From contig JAFKFH010000011.1 of the NCBI GenBank assembly GCA_017307375.1, forward strand, positions 227,795 to 291,794: a stretch of 64,000 nucleotides of DNA, read 5' to 3'. Each line of letters starts with the position of its first letter. The first letter of the stretch is position 1. This document shows, in pieces, positions 57,080-64,000 of this stretch. Below the pieces are notes generated by a model. The model ran no database searches. It had not been told where the DNA came from and saw nothing but the letters and a program-made list of their open reading frames with translations. Position numbers and translations under genes: made by a program. The DNA comes from Alphaproteobacteria bacterium (GTDB taxonomy: Bacteria; Pseudomonadota; Alphaproteobacteria; Ferrovibrionales; Ferrovibrionaceae).

Positions 57080-57858
57080 GCCACGGCCGACAGTTCGCCG
57101 CGGGCGTCGGCAGCGCGGCCGGCCAGGTGCTGGCTCAACGTATCGCGGGCCATCGCACCTTCCATACGGTTGATGCGCGTCTGTTCGAATACCGTGACGT
57201 CGGTGTGAAACGACGCTGCCTCCATGCCGCACTGCTCGACCACGATGTCGGCGACGAAGCGCATGCGGCGGGCGTTGGCGACCTCCTTCTCGCGGATCGT
57301 GTAGCGGACCCGCGCATCGACCGGGAAGGCGAAGCGGCTGTAGCGCGACGACATCTCGTTGGTGACGAAGGCATAGCCACCGTCACCGGGCAGGAAGAAC
57401 GCTTCCGCCACGGCCATGATCGACTGACGCGCCGCCTCGAACAGCACCATGCCCTGGACGTGCTGGCCGGTCTGGTGGTCGCACATCAGTTCGCCGTCCT
57501 CGTCGATCAGCAGATCCATCTCGAAGACATCTTCCCCGACCTGCCGGGGTTCGGAGATCAGCGTGTTTTCCGGGCGATGCTTGTGCGACAGGCGCCGCGA
57601 GGCGCGCGCCGGGCGGCGACGCAGCGCCTCGACGTCGAAATGATGACCGTAGGGTGAACGGGCGACCCGCTCCATCAACTCGGCGATGGTGTTGTCGCCC
57701 AGGCCCTGGCCCGGCAGCAGGACGATTCGGGCATGCCCGGAACCACCGACTTGCGGCATGTCGACCAAGTCGCAGGCCTGGCTCAGCGTTACGACATCCG
57801 CACCCGTCGCAAAGGCTGCGAACTTGTTGCCGACGACCAGCAGAAGACGCTCAAACAT
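57076..57858 (-). CDS. AfsA-type hotdog-domain protein (butyrolactone-synthase-like)
   Basis: A 260-residue protein. From about residue 90 it carries an A-factor-biosynthesis hotdog signature: SHKHRPENTLISEP, then DHQTGQHVQGMVLFEAARQ at 127-145 with Glu141 and Arg144. AfsA joins a beta-ketoacyl chain to dihydroxyacetone phosphate on the way to gamma-butyrolactone hormones. Canonical AfsA has two hotdog units; here only one is clear, preceded by an 80-residue module of unknown type (MFERLLLVVGNKFAAF, VLLPGQGLGD). The ATG has AGGAGGGG about 11 bases upstream. It heads a unit with a HAD phosphatase and an FAD enzyme. Confidence 0.72.
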   Translation of the reverse strand: MFERLLLVVGNKFAAFATGADVVTLSQACDLVDMPQVGGSGHARIVLLPGQGLGDNTIAELMERVARSPYGHHFDVEALRRRPARASRRLSHKHRPENTLISEPRQVGEDVFEMDLLIDEDGELMCDHQTGQHVQGMVLFEAARQSIMAVAEAFFLPGDGGYAFVTNEMSSRYSRFAFPVDARVRYTIREKEVANARRMRFVADIVVEQCGMEAASFHTDVTVFEQTRINRMEGAMARDTLSQHLAGRAADARGELSAVA

Positions 57859-58194
57859 AGCACAGAATCCCCTCCTATGCCGGACATGGATTCACCATGC
57901 GGCAGATTGCTCCGATATCGCGATTATTTGACTGAACTGGATCGTAGAAAGCGGAAAGTTGCTCCATTGCTTCCACGCTTCTTTGATACGTCCAAACCTT
58001 GCGGTAACGCAATCTTGAAGTTGAACTGTATTGCAACAAAATTTTAGTTTTCGATATTGTTTATAGATTCCCGCTTTACTTGCATCTATTGCGAGCTACG
58101 GAGAGTGTTTGATCACCAATCGAATGCACCGTACCTTCATACCCACACGCGGTTGACAGTGCCGCGCCGTGGGTGAAATCCGGGGAGAAAGTTT
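57859..58194. promoter_or_regulatory. Divergent AT-rich spacer between AfsA-like and binding-protein genes
   Basis: This 336-base spacer holds no gene that I can support. It is AT-rich, especially 58015-58075. A perfect inverted repeat TTGCG-GTAA-CGCAA lies at 57999-58012, and the minus-strand AfsA-like RBS AGGAGGGG is near 57871-57878. Promoters for both divergent transcripts must lie here. Confidence 0.5.
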
Positions 58195-58197
58195 GTG

Positions 58198-58929
58198 ATG
58201 AGGACCGTTCTGACCGGGCTGGCCGCGGCGCTATTGGCACTGATTGCCTGGACCGCGCCGAGTGCCGCCCGGGATCTGAAGTTCATCACGATCGACGTCG
58301 CCCCTTGGGCCTGGGCGGACGGCCCGACCGGTCGGCTGATGGGCGTTTTCCCCGACGTGGTGCGCGAGTTGGAGCGGCGTACCGGAAATCGCATCGCGAT
58401 GTCGCTGCAGCCGTTTGCCCGGATCAACCGCGAACTCGAAGCGGCGGCGCAGGACTGCACGATCATCGTCTGGATCGATTCCAACGACCGGATTGTCCGC
58501 AAGGGCGAGCTGGTCTCCGATCATCCGATGGGCGTCATCGCCCGGCCCGGGGTCACGCTCAAGACCTATGACGATCTGAAGTCGCTGACCATTGCCGTCC
58601 TGCGCGGCGCCCCCACGGATCCGCGATTCGACAACGACACCAGCCTCAAGAAGGACTACGACACCACCGATTACGGCCAGGGCCTGGCCAAGATCGCCCA
58701 TAACCGCGTCGACGCCGTTGCCGGTGCCATGCCGACGATCCAGTTTCTCGCCAAGCAGGAGGGCATTGCGCTGGGCGACCAGCTGCAGCTCGGCAATATC
58801 CCGCTGCTGCTCCAATGTGCGCTCAAATCGCCCAACCTCGACCAGATGCCCGCGCTGAATCAGGCGATCCGCGACATGCAGCAGGACGGCACCATGGCCC
58901 GCATCCTCAAGGAGAATTATTTCTCATGA
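58198..58929 (+). CDS. Family-3 extracellular solute-binding protein
   Basis: A 243-residue exported protein of the amino-acid-type (SBP_bac_3) binding fold. The signal peptide is MRTVLTGLAAALLALIAWTA ending near SAARD. The mature part begins LKFITIDVAPWAWADG and includes GVFPDVVRELERRTG and QQDGTMARILKENYF near the end. No ABC permease is nearby; instead a histidine kinase follows, so it probably senses a ligand for that kinase. The ATG at 58198 or GTG at 58195 both fit the GGGAG upstream. Confidence 0.82.
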   Translation: MRTVLTGLAAALLALIAWTAPSAARDLKFITIDVAPWAWADGPTGRLMGVFPDVVRELERRTGNRIAMSLQPFARINRELEAAAQDCTIIVWIDSNDRIVRKGELVSDHPMGVIARPGVTLKTYDDLKSLTIAVLRGAPTDPRFDNDTSLKKDYDTTDYGQGLAKIAHNRVDAVAGAMPTIQFLAKQEGIALGDQLQLGNIPLLLQCALKSPNLDQMPALNQAIRDMQQDGTMARILKENYFS

Positions 58930-58986
58930 TGCCGGCCCGGAACACGACTGCCGTCGCAGACCGCGGCTGACCGGGCGGCGAGCGTG

Positions 58987-60600
58987 ATGCCGGCCCCGGA
59001 AGGGACCGTCTCGGAGAAACCGGACCGGGCTGCGGCGCACCTGCCGGCCCCGACGCCCGCGCAGCCCGAACCGATCGGCGGCGGCCGCCGGGTCTATCGG
59101 GCATTACGGCGCGGCATCGGGCCGCGGCTGCTGGTCCTGATCGTGCTGTTCTCGTCCGCCGTGACCCTGGTCTCGACGCTGGTCCAGCTCTATTTCGACT
59201 ATCGCCGTGACGTTTCGGCGATCGAGAGCCGGCTGGAGGAAATCGAACGGAGCTATCTCGGCAGCCTCGCCGCCAGCCTGTGGCACGTCGACGTGACGCA
59301 GATCAGGCTGCAACTCGAGGGGTTGCAGCGCCTGCCGGACATGCAGGCGCTGGAGGTGCGCGAGACGGCGGCGGTCGCACGCCCGCTGCTGGTCGCGGTG
59401 GGCAGGCCCGCCGACCGGCTGGTGATCGACCGGACCTATCCGCTGGTCTACAATGACCGTGGCGTCGCCCGCGAGATCGGCATCCTGAAGGTCGAGGCGT
59501 CGCTGGCCGACATCTATCAGCGGTTGACGGAAAAGGCGGTCGTCATCCTCGTCACCCAGGGATTGAAGACCTTCCTGGTCTCGCTGTTCATCCTCTACGT
59601 GTTCCACCGGCTGGTGACCCGGCATCTGACCGATATCGCCGGTACGGTGGCAGAGGACGATCTTCAGCACCCTGCCCCCGCCCTCCGGCTGCTGCGCCGG
59701 CCGCCGCCGCAGCCCGACGAACTCGACCGCGTGGTCCAGGCCTACAACGCGATGCGCGCCAATCTGCAGGATGCCTATGACGAGCTGCGCGTGGCCCATG
59801 ACGAACTGGCCGCCGACATCGTCGCCCGGCGCCGCGCCGAGGACGAGGTCAAGCGGCTGAACGCGGTGCTGGAACAGCGTGTGCGCCAGCGCACCGCCGA
59901 ACTCGAGGCCGCCAACAAGGAACTCGGCGCCTTCTCCTATTCGGTCGCCCACGATCTGCGGGCCCCGTTGCGGCGGATCGAAGGTTTCGGACGCATCCTG
60001 ATCGAGGACTACAGCGGCCGCCTCGACGCCCGCGGCACCCGCTACATCGGCCGGATCCGCGCCGGCGTTCACGAGATGTCGGAAATGATCGACGCCTTCC
60101 TTCGCCTGTCGCGGGCGACGCAGGGCGAGCTGAGCGTCGAGACGGTGGACCTGTCGCGCCAGGCCCGCATCGTCGTCAATCGCCTGCGCGAAAAGGATCC
60201 CGGCCGCGATATCAGCGTCGATATCGAGCCCGACATGATCGCGGAAGGCGATCGCCGGCTGCTCGGCCTCGCCCTCGAGAACCTGATCGACAACGCCTGG
60301 AAATATACCCGCCGGACCGAGCGGCCCGCGATCACCTTCCGCCGGCAGCGGGGCGCCGGCGGGACGGTGACCTATGTCGTCTCGGACAATGGCGCGGGGT
60401 TCGACATGGCGTCGGCCGAACGGCTGTTCACGCCGTTCAGCCGCCTGCACCGCGCCGAGGATTTCGAGGGTACCGGCATCGGGCTCGCGACCGTCCAACG
60501 CATCCTGGCCCGGCACGGCGGCAGGATCTGGGCGGTCGCGCAGCCAGGCCAGGGGGCGGAATTCCACTTCACCCTCTGGGAGCGGGAGGGGCGGTCATGA
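58987..60600 (+). CDS. Sensor histidine kinase
   Basis: A 537-residue membrane kinase. Two helices (about residues 47-70 and 180-203) flank a periplasmic domain of about 110 residues. A HAMP-like linker and coiled coil (ERRVRQRTAELEAANKELGA type) follow. The H-box is FSYSVAHDLRAPLRRIEGF with the phospho-accepting His. The ATPase domain has N-box LENLIDNAWKYT, G1 VSDNGAGFD and G2 EGTGIGLATV. It follows the binding-protein gene by 57 bases and precedes a REC-GGDEF-EAL gene, a complete signalling cassette. The unusually hydrophilic, proline-rich first 40 residues are cytosolic. Confidence 0.9.
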   Translation: MPAPEGTVSEKPDRAAAHLPAPTPAQPEPIGGGRRVYRALRRGIGPRLLVLIVLFSSAVTLVSTLVQLYFDYRRDVSAIESRLEEIERSYLGSLAASLWHVDVTQIRLQLEGLQRLPDMQALEVRETAAVARPLLVAVGRPADRLVIDRTYPLVYNDRGVAREIGILKVEASLADIYQRLTEKAVVILVTQGLKTFLVSLFILYVFHRLVTRHLTDIAGTVAEDDLQHPAPALRLLRRPPPQPDELDRVVQAYNAMRANLQDAYDELRVAHDELAADIVARRRAEDEVKRLNAVLEQRVRQRTAELEAANKELGAFSYSVAHDLRAPLRRIEGFGRILIEDYSGRLDARGTRYIGRIRAGVHEMSEMIDAFLRLSRATQGELSVETVDLSRQARIVVNRLREKDPGRDISVDIEPDMIAEGDRRLLGLALENLIDNAWKYTRRTERPAITFRRQRGAGGTVTYVVSDNGAGFDMASAERLFTPFSRLHRAEDFEGTGIGLATVQRILARHGGRIWAVAQPGQGAEFHFTLWEREGRS

Positions 60601-60706
60601 TACGTCGGTCGGGGCCGATGGTTGCAATGACGACATCCGACGATCGTGGAGATATCATGCATGCCGTGGTCGTCGGGGACGGCCTTTCCGGCGTGCGTTC
60701 GAGGAG

Positions 60707-62773
60707 ATGATGGGTAAACCGCTGAAAGTTCTGCTGGTCGAGGATTCGGAGGACGATGCGGAGCTGGTGCTGGACGAACTGGCGCGTGGCGGCTTCGAGC
60801 CCGAGGCGCATCGCGTCGATCGCCTGCCCGAGCTGCGCCAGGCTCTGGCCGAGCGGCAATGGGATGTGGTCCTCAGCGATTTCAACATCATCGACTTCAC
60901 CGCGGCCGAAGCCCTGCGCGCGGTGCACGAAAGCCGCCACGACCTGCCGTTCCTGATTCTTTCCGGTGCCGTGCAGGCCGAACAGGCGGTGAGCCTGCTC
61001 AAGCTCGGCGCGCATGATTTCCTCAACAAGGATGCGCTGGCCCGGCTGATCCCGGCGATCGAACGCGAGATGCGCGAAAGCGCCGAACGCACCCAGCGGC
61101 GCCTGGCCGAGGAGCGGGTGCGCATCCTGTCGCTCGCCATCGAACAGAGCCCGGTATCGGTCGTGATCACCGACCGCGACGGCCGCATCGATTATGCCAA
61201 TCCGAAGTTCGAGCAGGTCACCGGCTACAGCCTGGCCGAGGCGCGCGGGCGCGATCTCGGCTTCACGCTGATCGAGCACGCCGGCAATCCGATCGACGGC
61301 ATTCGCGCGACGGTGGCGGCCGGCCATGAATGGCGCGGCGAATTCTGCAACCTGCGCCGCGACGGGCAGTTGTTCTGGGAATACGCGACGGTTTCTCCGT
61401 TGAAGGACGAGAACGGGCGGATTTCGCATTTCGTCGCGGTCAAGGAAGATATCACCGTCCGCCGCAGCTACGAGGAACGGTTGCTGCGCCAGTCGCATTA
61501 CGACGACCTGACGGGGCTGCCGAACCGCATCCTGATGCTCGACCGTCTCGACCAGGCGATGGCGCTGGCCCATCGCAGCCGCAGTCAGGTCGCCTTGCTG
61601 TGCATGGACCTCGACCACTTCAAGAACGTCAACGACATGCTCGGCCATGCGATGGGCGATGCGTTGCTGAAGCAGGTGGCCCAGCGGCTGGGCGGCGTCG
61701 TGCGCGAAAGCGACACGCTGGCCCGGCTGGGCGGCGACGAATTCGTCGTCATCCTGCCCGGCATCGACGACGGCGCCGAGGCGCAGCGCATGGCCCAGCG
61801 CATGCAGGAAGCGCTGGCCCCGCCGATCCGCCTGGACGGGCAAGAGCATTTCGTCACCGCCTCGATCGGCATCACCCTCTACCCGCTCGACGGCGACGAC
61901 CCGCAGGTGCTGCTGCGCAATGCCGACCTGGCGATGTACAAGGCGAAGGAGATCGGCCGCGACCGCTATCGCTTCTTCACCCAGGAAATCAATCAGCGAC
62001 TGCAGGAGCGGCTGGCGCTGGAAGTGCAGCTGCGCGGCGCGGTCCGGCGCGGCGAGATGCTGCTCCACTACCAGCCGATCGTCGACCTTGCCACCACCGC
62101 GCCGGTCGGGGTCGAAGCGCTGGTGCGCTGGCGACGGACCGACGGCGGCCTCGTCATGCCCGATACCTTCATCCCGATCGCCGAGGAACTCGGCCTGATC
62201 CGGGAGTTGGGCGAATGGGTGGTACAGACCGCCTGTGGCGCGATCGACCAGTTGGGCCAGGACCTGCGCGTGGCCGTCAACGTCTCGCCGCGGCAATTGC
62301 GCGAGACGGGGTTCGGCACGGCAGTTCGCCGGTTGCTGGCGGAGACCGGGTTGAATCCGCGGCGGCTCGAGCTCGAAATTACCGAGCGCGTGCTGATGGA
62401 CGATACCCCCGAGACGGCCGAGAACCTGAAGATGCTGTGCGATCTCGGCGTCAGGCTGTCGATCGACGATTTCGGCACCGGCTATTCATCGCTCGGCTAT
62501 CTGCAGAAATTCCCGTTCGACACGCTCAAGATCGACCGCTCCTTCGTGGCCGACGCGCTCGGGAACCCCGGCGTCGCCCGGCTGGTCGAAACGATCATTG
62601 CCATGGCCCATGGCCTCGACCTGCAGGTGATCGCCGAAGGGGTCGAAACGGCGGCCCAGCGCGACTTCCTGCGCGCCCGCGGCTGCGACCAGGCCCAGGG
62701 TTATCTGTTCGCCCGGCCGCTGCCGCCCGACCAGCTCGCCCCGATACTCCCGGGGCTCGCCGGCGGGATCTAG
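60707..62773 (+). CDS. REC-PAS-GGDEF-EAL c-di-GMP signalling protein
   Basis: A 688-residue response regulator. REC domain: acidic VLLVEDSEDDAELVL, phosphorylation site in DVVLSDFNIIDF, and Lys in HDFLNKD. PAS domain: about residues 140-260 (SVVITDRDGRIDYANPKFEQ). GGDEF domain: LARLGGDEFVV with an RESD I-site. EAL domain: VGVEALVRW, VNVSPRQL, ITERVL, SIDDFGTGYSSL, LKIDRSFV and AEGVET are all present, so both cyclase and phosphodiesterase sites look intact. The two adjacent ATG codons follow GAGGAG; the second has the better spacing. It is the presumed partner of the upstream kinase. Confidence 0.92.
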   Translation: MMGKPLKVLLVEDSEDDAELVLDELARGGFEPEAHRVDRLPELRQALAERQWDVVLSDFNIIDFTAAEALRAVHESRHDLPFLILSGAVQAEQAVSLLKLGAHDFLNKDALARLIPAIEREMRESAERTQRRLAEERVRILSLAIEQSPVSVVITDRDGRIDYANPKFEQVTGYSLAEARGRDLGFTLIEHAGNPIDGIRATVAAGHEWRGEFCNLRRDGQLFWEYATVSPLKDENGRISHFVAVKEDITVRRSYEERLLRQSHYDDLTGLPNRILMLDRLDQAMALAHRSRSQVALLCMDLDHFKNVNDMLGHAMGDALLKQVAQRLGGVVRESDTLARLGGDEFVVILPGIDDGAEAQRMAQRMQEALAPPIRLDGQEHFVTASIGITLYPLDGDDPQVLLRNADLAMYKAKEIGRDRYRFFTQEINQRLQERLALEVQLRGAVRRGEMLLHYQPIVDLATTAPVGVEALVRWRRTDGGLVMPDTFIPIAEELGLIRELGEWVVQTACGAIDQLGQDLRVAVNVSPRQLRETGFGTAVRRLLAETGLNPRRLELEITERVLMDDTPETAENLKMLCDLGVRLSIDDFGTGYSSLGYLQKFPFDTLKIDRSFVADALGNPGVARLVETIIAMAHGLDLQVIAEGVETAAQRDFLRARGCDQAQGYLFARPLPPDQLAPILPGLAGGI

Positions 62774-62779
62774 CCTGTA

Positions 62780-62807
62780 GACGTGCGGGCATCGCGGCCC
62801 GCACGTC
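62780..62807. terminator. Perfect hairpin between convergent genes
   Basis: An 11-base perfect stem (GACGTGCGGGC and its complement) with a 6-base loop begins 6 bases after the EAL-protein stop, in the 86-base spacer to the convergent XRE gene. It lacks a T tract but by position it may serve as a bidirectional terminator. Confidence 0.55.
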
Positions 62808-62859
62808 CGGCAAGGCGAAATGTCGCGGGAAAGGATGGTTGTCCTATATCGGGCAGCCC

Positions 62860-63426
62860 TCAGCCCAGACGGACAGTAACCACACGATTGCCGTTGCCTG
62901 CGCGCCCGCCATAGCCGAGCAGTTCGTTCGGCGACAGATCGAGCACCGTGCAGATCGCCCGCAACATGGCCAGCCCCGGCTCGCTTCTGCCGCGGGTATA
63001 GTGGCCATATCGGGTCGGGCTGATGCCCAGGCGGCTGGCCATCTCGCTATCGGTATAACCCCGCCGCCGGCTGATCGCGCGCAGCCGGCGCCCGAAGCTG
63101 GCGGCGTCGACCGCCGCCTCGGCATCGGCATCATCCGCCATCGCGGCCTGTATCATGTCCTCGACGGTCATGCCGACCACCGCGGCAAGCGCGTCCAGCA
63201 CCGACGGCAGCACCCTGCCGCCGTGGAATGCCGCGCGCAACGTGCCGTACGGCACGCCGGCAAGTTTCGCCCAATGGGCTTTCGACTTGAGCGATGCCTT
63301 GTTCCGCGCCAGCGTCCTGCGCAAGACCGCAGCGACGATGCCGCCGGATGGATCGGGCCTTATCGCGACAGGCTTCTTCGGCCTGGTCAAGGTCGTCGAC
63401 ATGCCGGCCATCCCATGCCCGGTCAT
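62860..63426 (-). CDS. XRE-family helix-turn-helix protein
   Basis: A 188-residue protein. The C-terminal part is a Cro/CI-type helix-turn-helix (FGRRLRAISRRRGYTDSEMA, then LGISPTRYGHYTRGRSEPGL and LDLSPNELLGYG). The middle part (AHWAKLAGVPYGTLRAAFHG, LDALAAVVGMTVEDMI) looks like a second, degenerate helix-turn-helix of the same kind, so the protein may hold two DNA-binding domains. The ATG at 63426 overlaps the stop of the upstream exported-protein gene (TGATG), implying co-translation; ATGs at 63411 and 63402 are alternatives. Target unknown. Confidence 0.78.
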   Translation of the reverse strand: MTGHGMAGMSTTLTRPKKPVAIRPDPSGGIVAAVLRRTLARNKASLKSKAHWAKLAGVPYGTLRAAFHGGRVLPSVLDALAAVVGMTVEDMIQAAMADDADAEAAVDAASFGRRLRAISRRRGYTDSEMASRLGISPTRYGHYTRGRSEPGLAMLRAICTVLDLSPNELLGYGGRAGNGNRVVTVRLG

Positions 63427-64000
63427 CAGAACCGGAACCGTGCCAGGCTGGCGGTCCTCCCGTCGGGCAGGGTGATGCGGGCGGCCTCGCTGCCGTCGAA
63501 GGTCAGCCGCACCGGGCCGACGATGGCGGCCGAGGCCGGCGCGGCCGCCGCGGTCGCCCCGAACGGCGCCCCGCCGGCATACTGCATCAGCGTGCCCGAG
63601 AAGCCGAGATCGGCCCCGAGCGTCGCCTGCGCGCTCTGCCAGACCGGGCGGCCCGCGGTGTCGTAAGCCAGCACCGACAGATAGCCGATCTGCGCCACCG
63701 AGCCGTCGGCCTGCGGCTGGCTGTCGATGGCGAGGAAATACCCGACATTGTTGCCCGCCCCCGCCTCGTACCACCACCCGGCCTGCGGCAGACCCGCATA
63801 ACCCGTGGTCCGGCTGCCGCCGATCGGGAACGGCGTCAGCGCCTGGGCCGAGGCCGTGCCGACCGACAGGGTCGCGCCGTTGCCCGTCGCCGCCGTCACC
63901 AGGGTGAAGGCCGGGCCGGCCGCCCCCGCCGCGGTCAGCGTGCCGCTGCAGGTCAGCCCCGACAGCGTGCAGAACCCGGCCAGCCACTGGCTGCGCCCCT
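63426..64000 (-). CDS. Unrecognised exported-type protein, C-terminal part
   Basis: At least 191 residues are open from the right edge of the window to the stop; the N-terminus is outside. The visible part is rich in Gly, Ala, Ser and Thr and has beta-like segments such as GWWYEAGAGNNVGYFLAIDS and GYLSVLAYDTAGRPVWQS. It has two cysteines (FCTLSGLTC) that could form a disulphide. This composition suggests a secreted or surface beta-rich protein, but I recognise no family. Its stop overlaps the start of the XRE gene. Confidence 0.6.
   Translation of the reverse strand, partial: GRSQWLAGFCTLSGLTCSGTLTAAGAAGPAFTLVTAATGNGATLSVGTASAQALTPFPIGGSRTTGYAGLPQAGWWYEAGAGNNVGYFLAIDSQPQADGSVAQIGYLSVLAYDTAGRPVWQSAQATLGADLGFSGTLMQYAGGAPFGATAAAAPASAAIVGPVRLTFDGSEAARITLPDGRTASLARFRF

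Noticed and set aside
1..64000. Prophage, tRNA, rRNA or insertion sequence
   Set aside because: No integrase, transposase, capsid-type gene or tRNA-like cloverleaf was recognised on reading either strand.

Overview
The window is GC-rich, gene-dense proteobacterial chromosome. Tightly overlapping operons (repeated ATGA and TGATG junctions), GTG/TTG starts, a four-subunit sarcosine oxidase, two solute-binding-protein ABC importers, and family content (PKHD hydroxylase with TonB receptor, MpaB-type oxygenase, MocR, GGDEF/EAL proteins) suggest an alphaproteobacterium, perhaps Rhodospirillales-like. That assignment is inference. I saw no rRNA, tRNA, CRISPR array, prophage or intact insertion sequence.

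Layout. 0-4.4 kb: regulator/enzyme pairs (SDR/ArsR, NmrA-like/MarR/LysR, nitrilase), a small repeat element and a decayed DUF2384-type antitoxin. 4.4-8.5 kb: a CUT1-type sugar or glycerol-phosphate ABC importer. 8.5-11.6 kb: a MocR regulator divergent from a PLP dehydratase plus HAD phosphatase. 11.6-14.4 kb: a three-gene unit of ABC-type ATPase, PIN-like nuclease and RNA ligase, whose first two genes are strikingly AT-rich. 14.4-16.4 kb: a zinc-ribbon membrane protein and a lipoprotein. 16.4-20.2 kb: an Fbp/Phn-type ABC importer. 20.2-26.8 kb: metabolic genes including kynU and an MltF-like lytic transglycosylase. 26.8-31.8 kb: soxBDAG. 31.9-39.4 kb: an iron and copper block with TonB receptor, PKHD hydroxylase (one intact, one decayed), DUF2946, SCO, PCuAC and ExbB-ExbD-TonB. 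39.4-44.1 kb: a guanidinium exporter under a guanidine-II riboswitch, and an RND pump. 44.4-57.9 kb: a haem-oxygenase-like MpaB protein, a 1684-residue kinase-like/AAA/GAF/GGDEF protein, two related FAD oxidoreductases, an acetoacetate-decarboxylase-like protein, a HAD phosphatase and an AfsA-type hotdog protein. 58.2-62.8 kb: a binding protein, histidine kinase and REC-PAS-GGDEF-EAL protein. The right edge holds an XRE regulator coupled to an unrecognised exported protein.

Most interesting. (1) The ATPase-PIN-RNA ligase unit combines an ATP sensor, a probable RNA cutter and an RNA sealer, and its composition break falls inside the ligase gene. (2) The AfsA-like/HAD/FAD cluster is a candidate for butyrolactone-type signal or lipid synthesis beside a large c-di-GMP regulator. 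(3) A guanidine-II riboswitch is readable as two ACGG-loop hairpins. (4) Two pseudogenes, an antitoxin and a PKHD hydroxylase, can be reconstructed from frames lying side by side.
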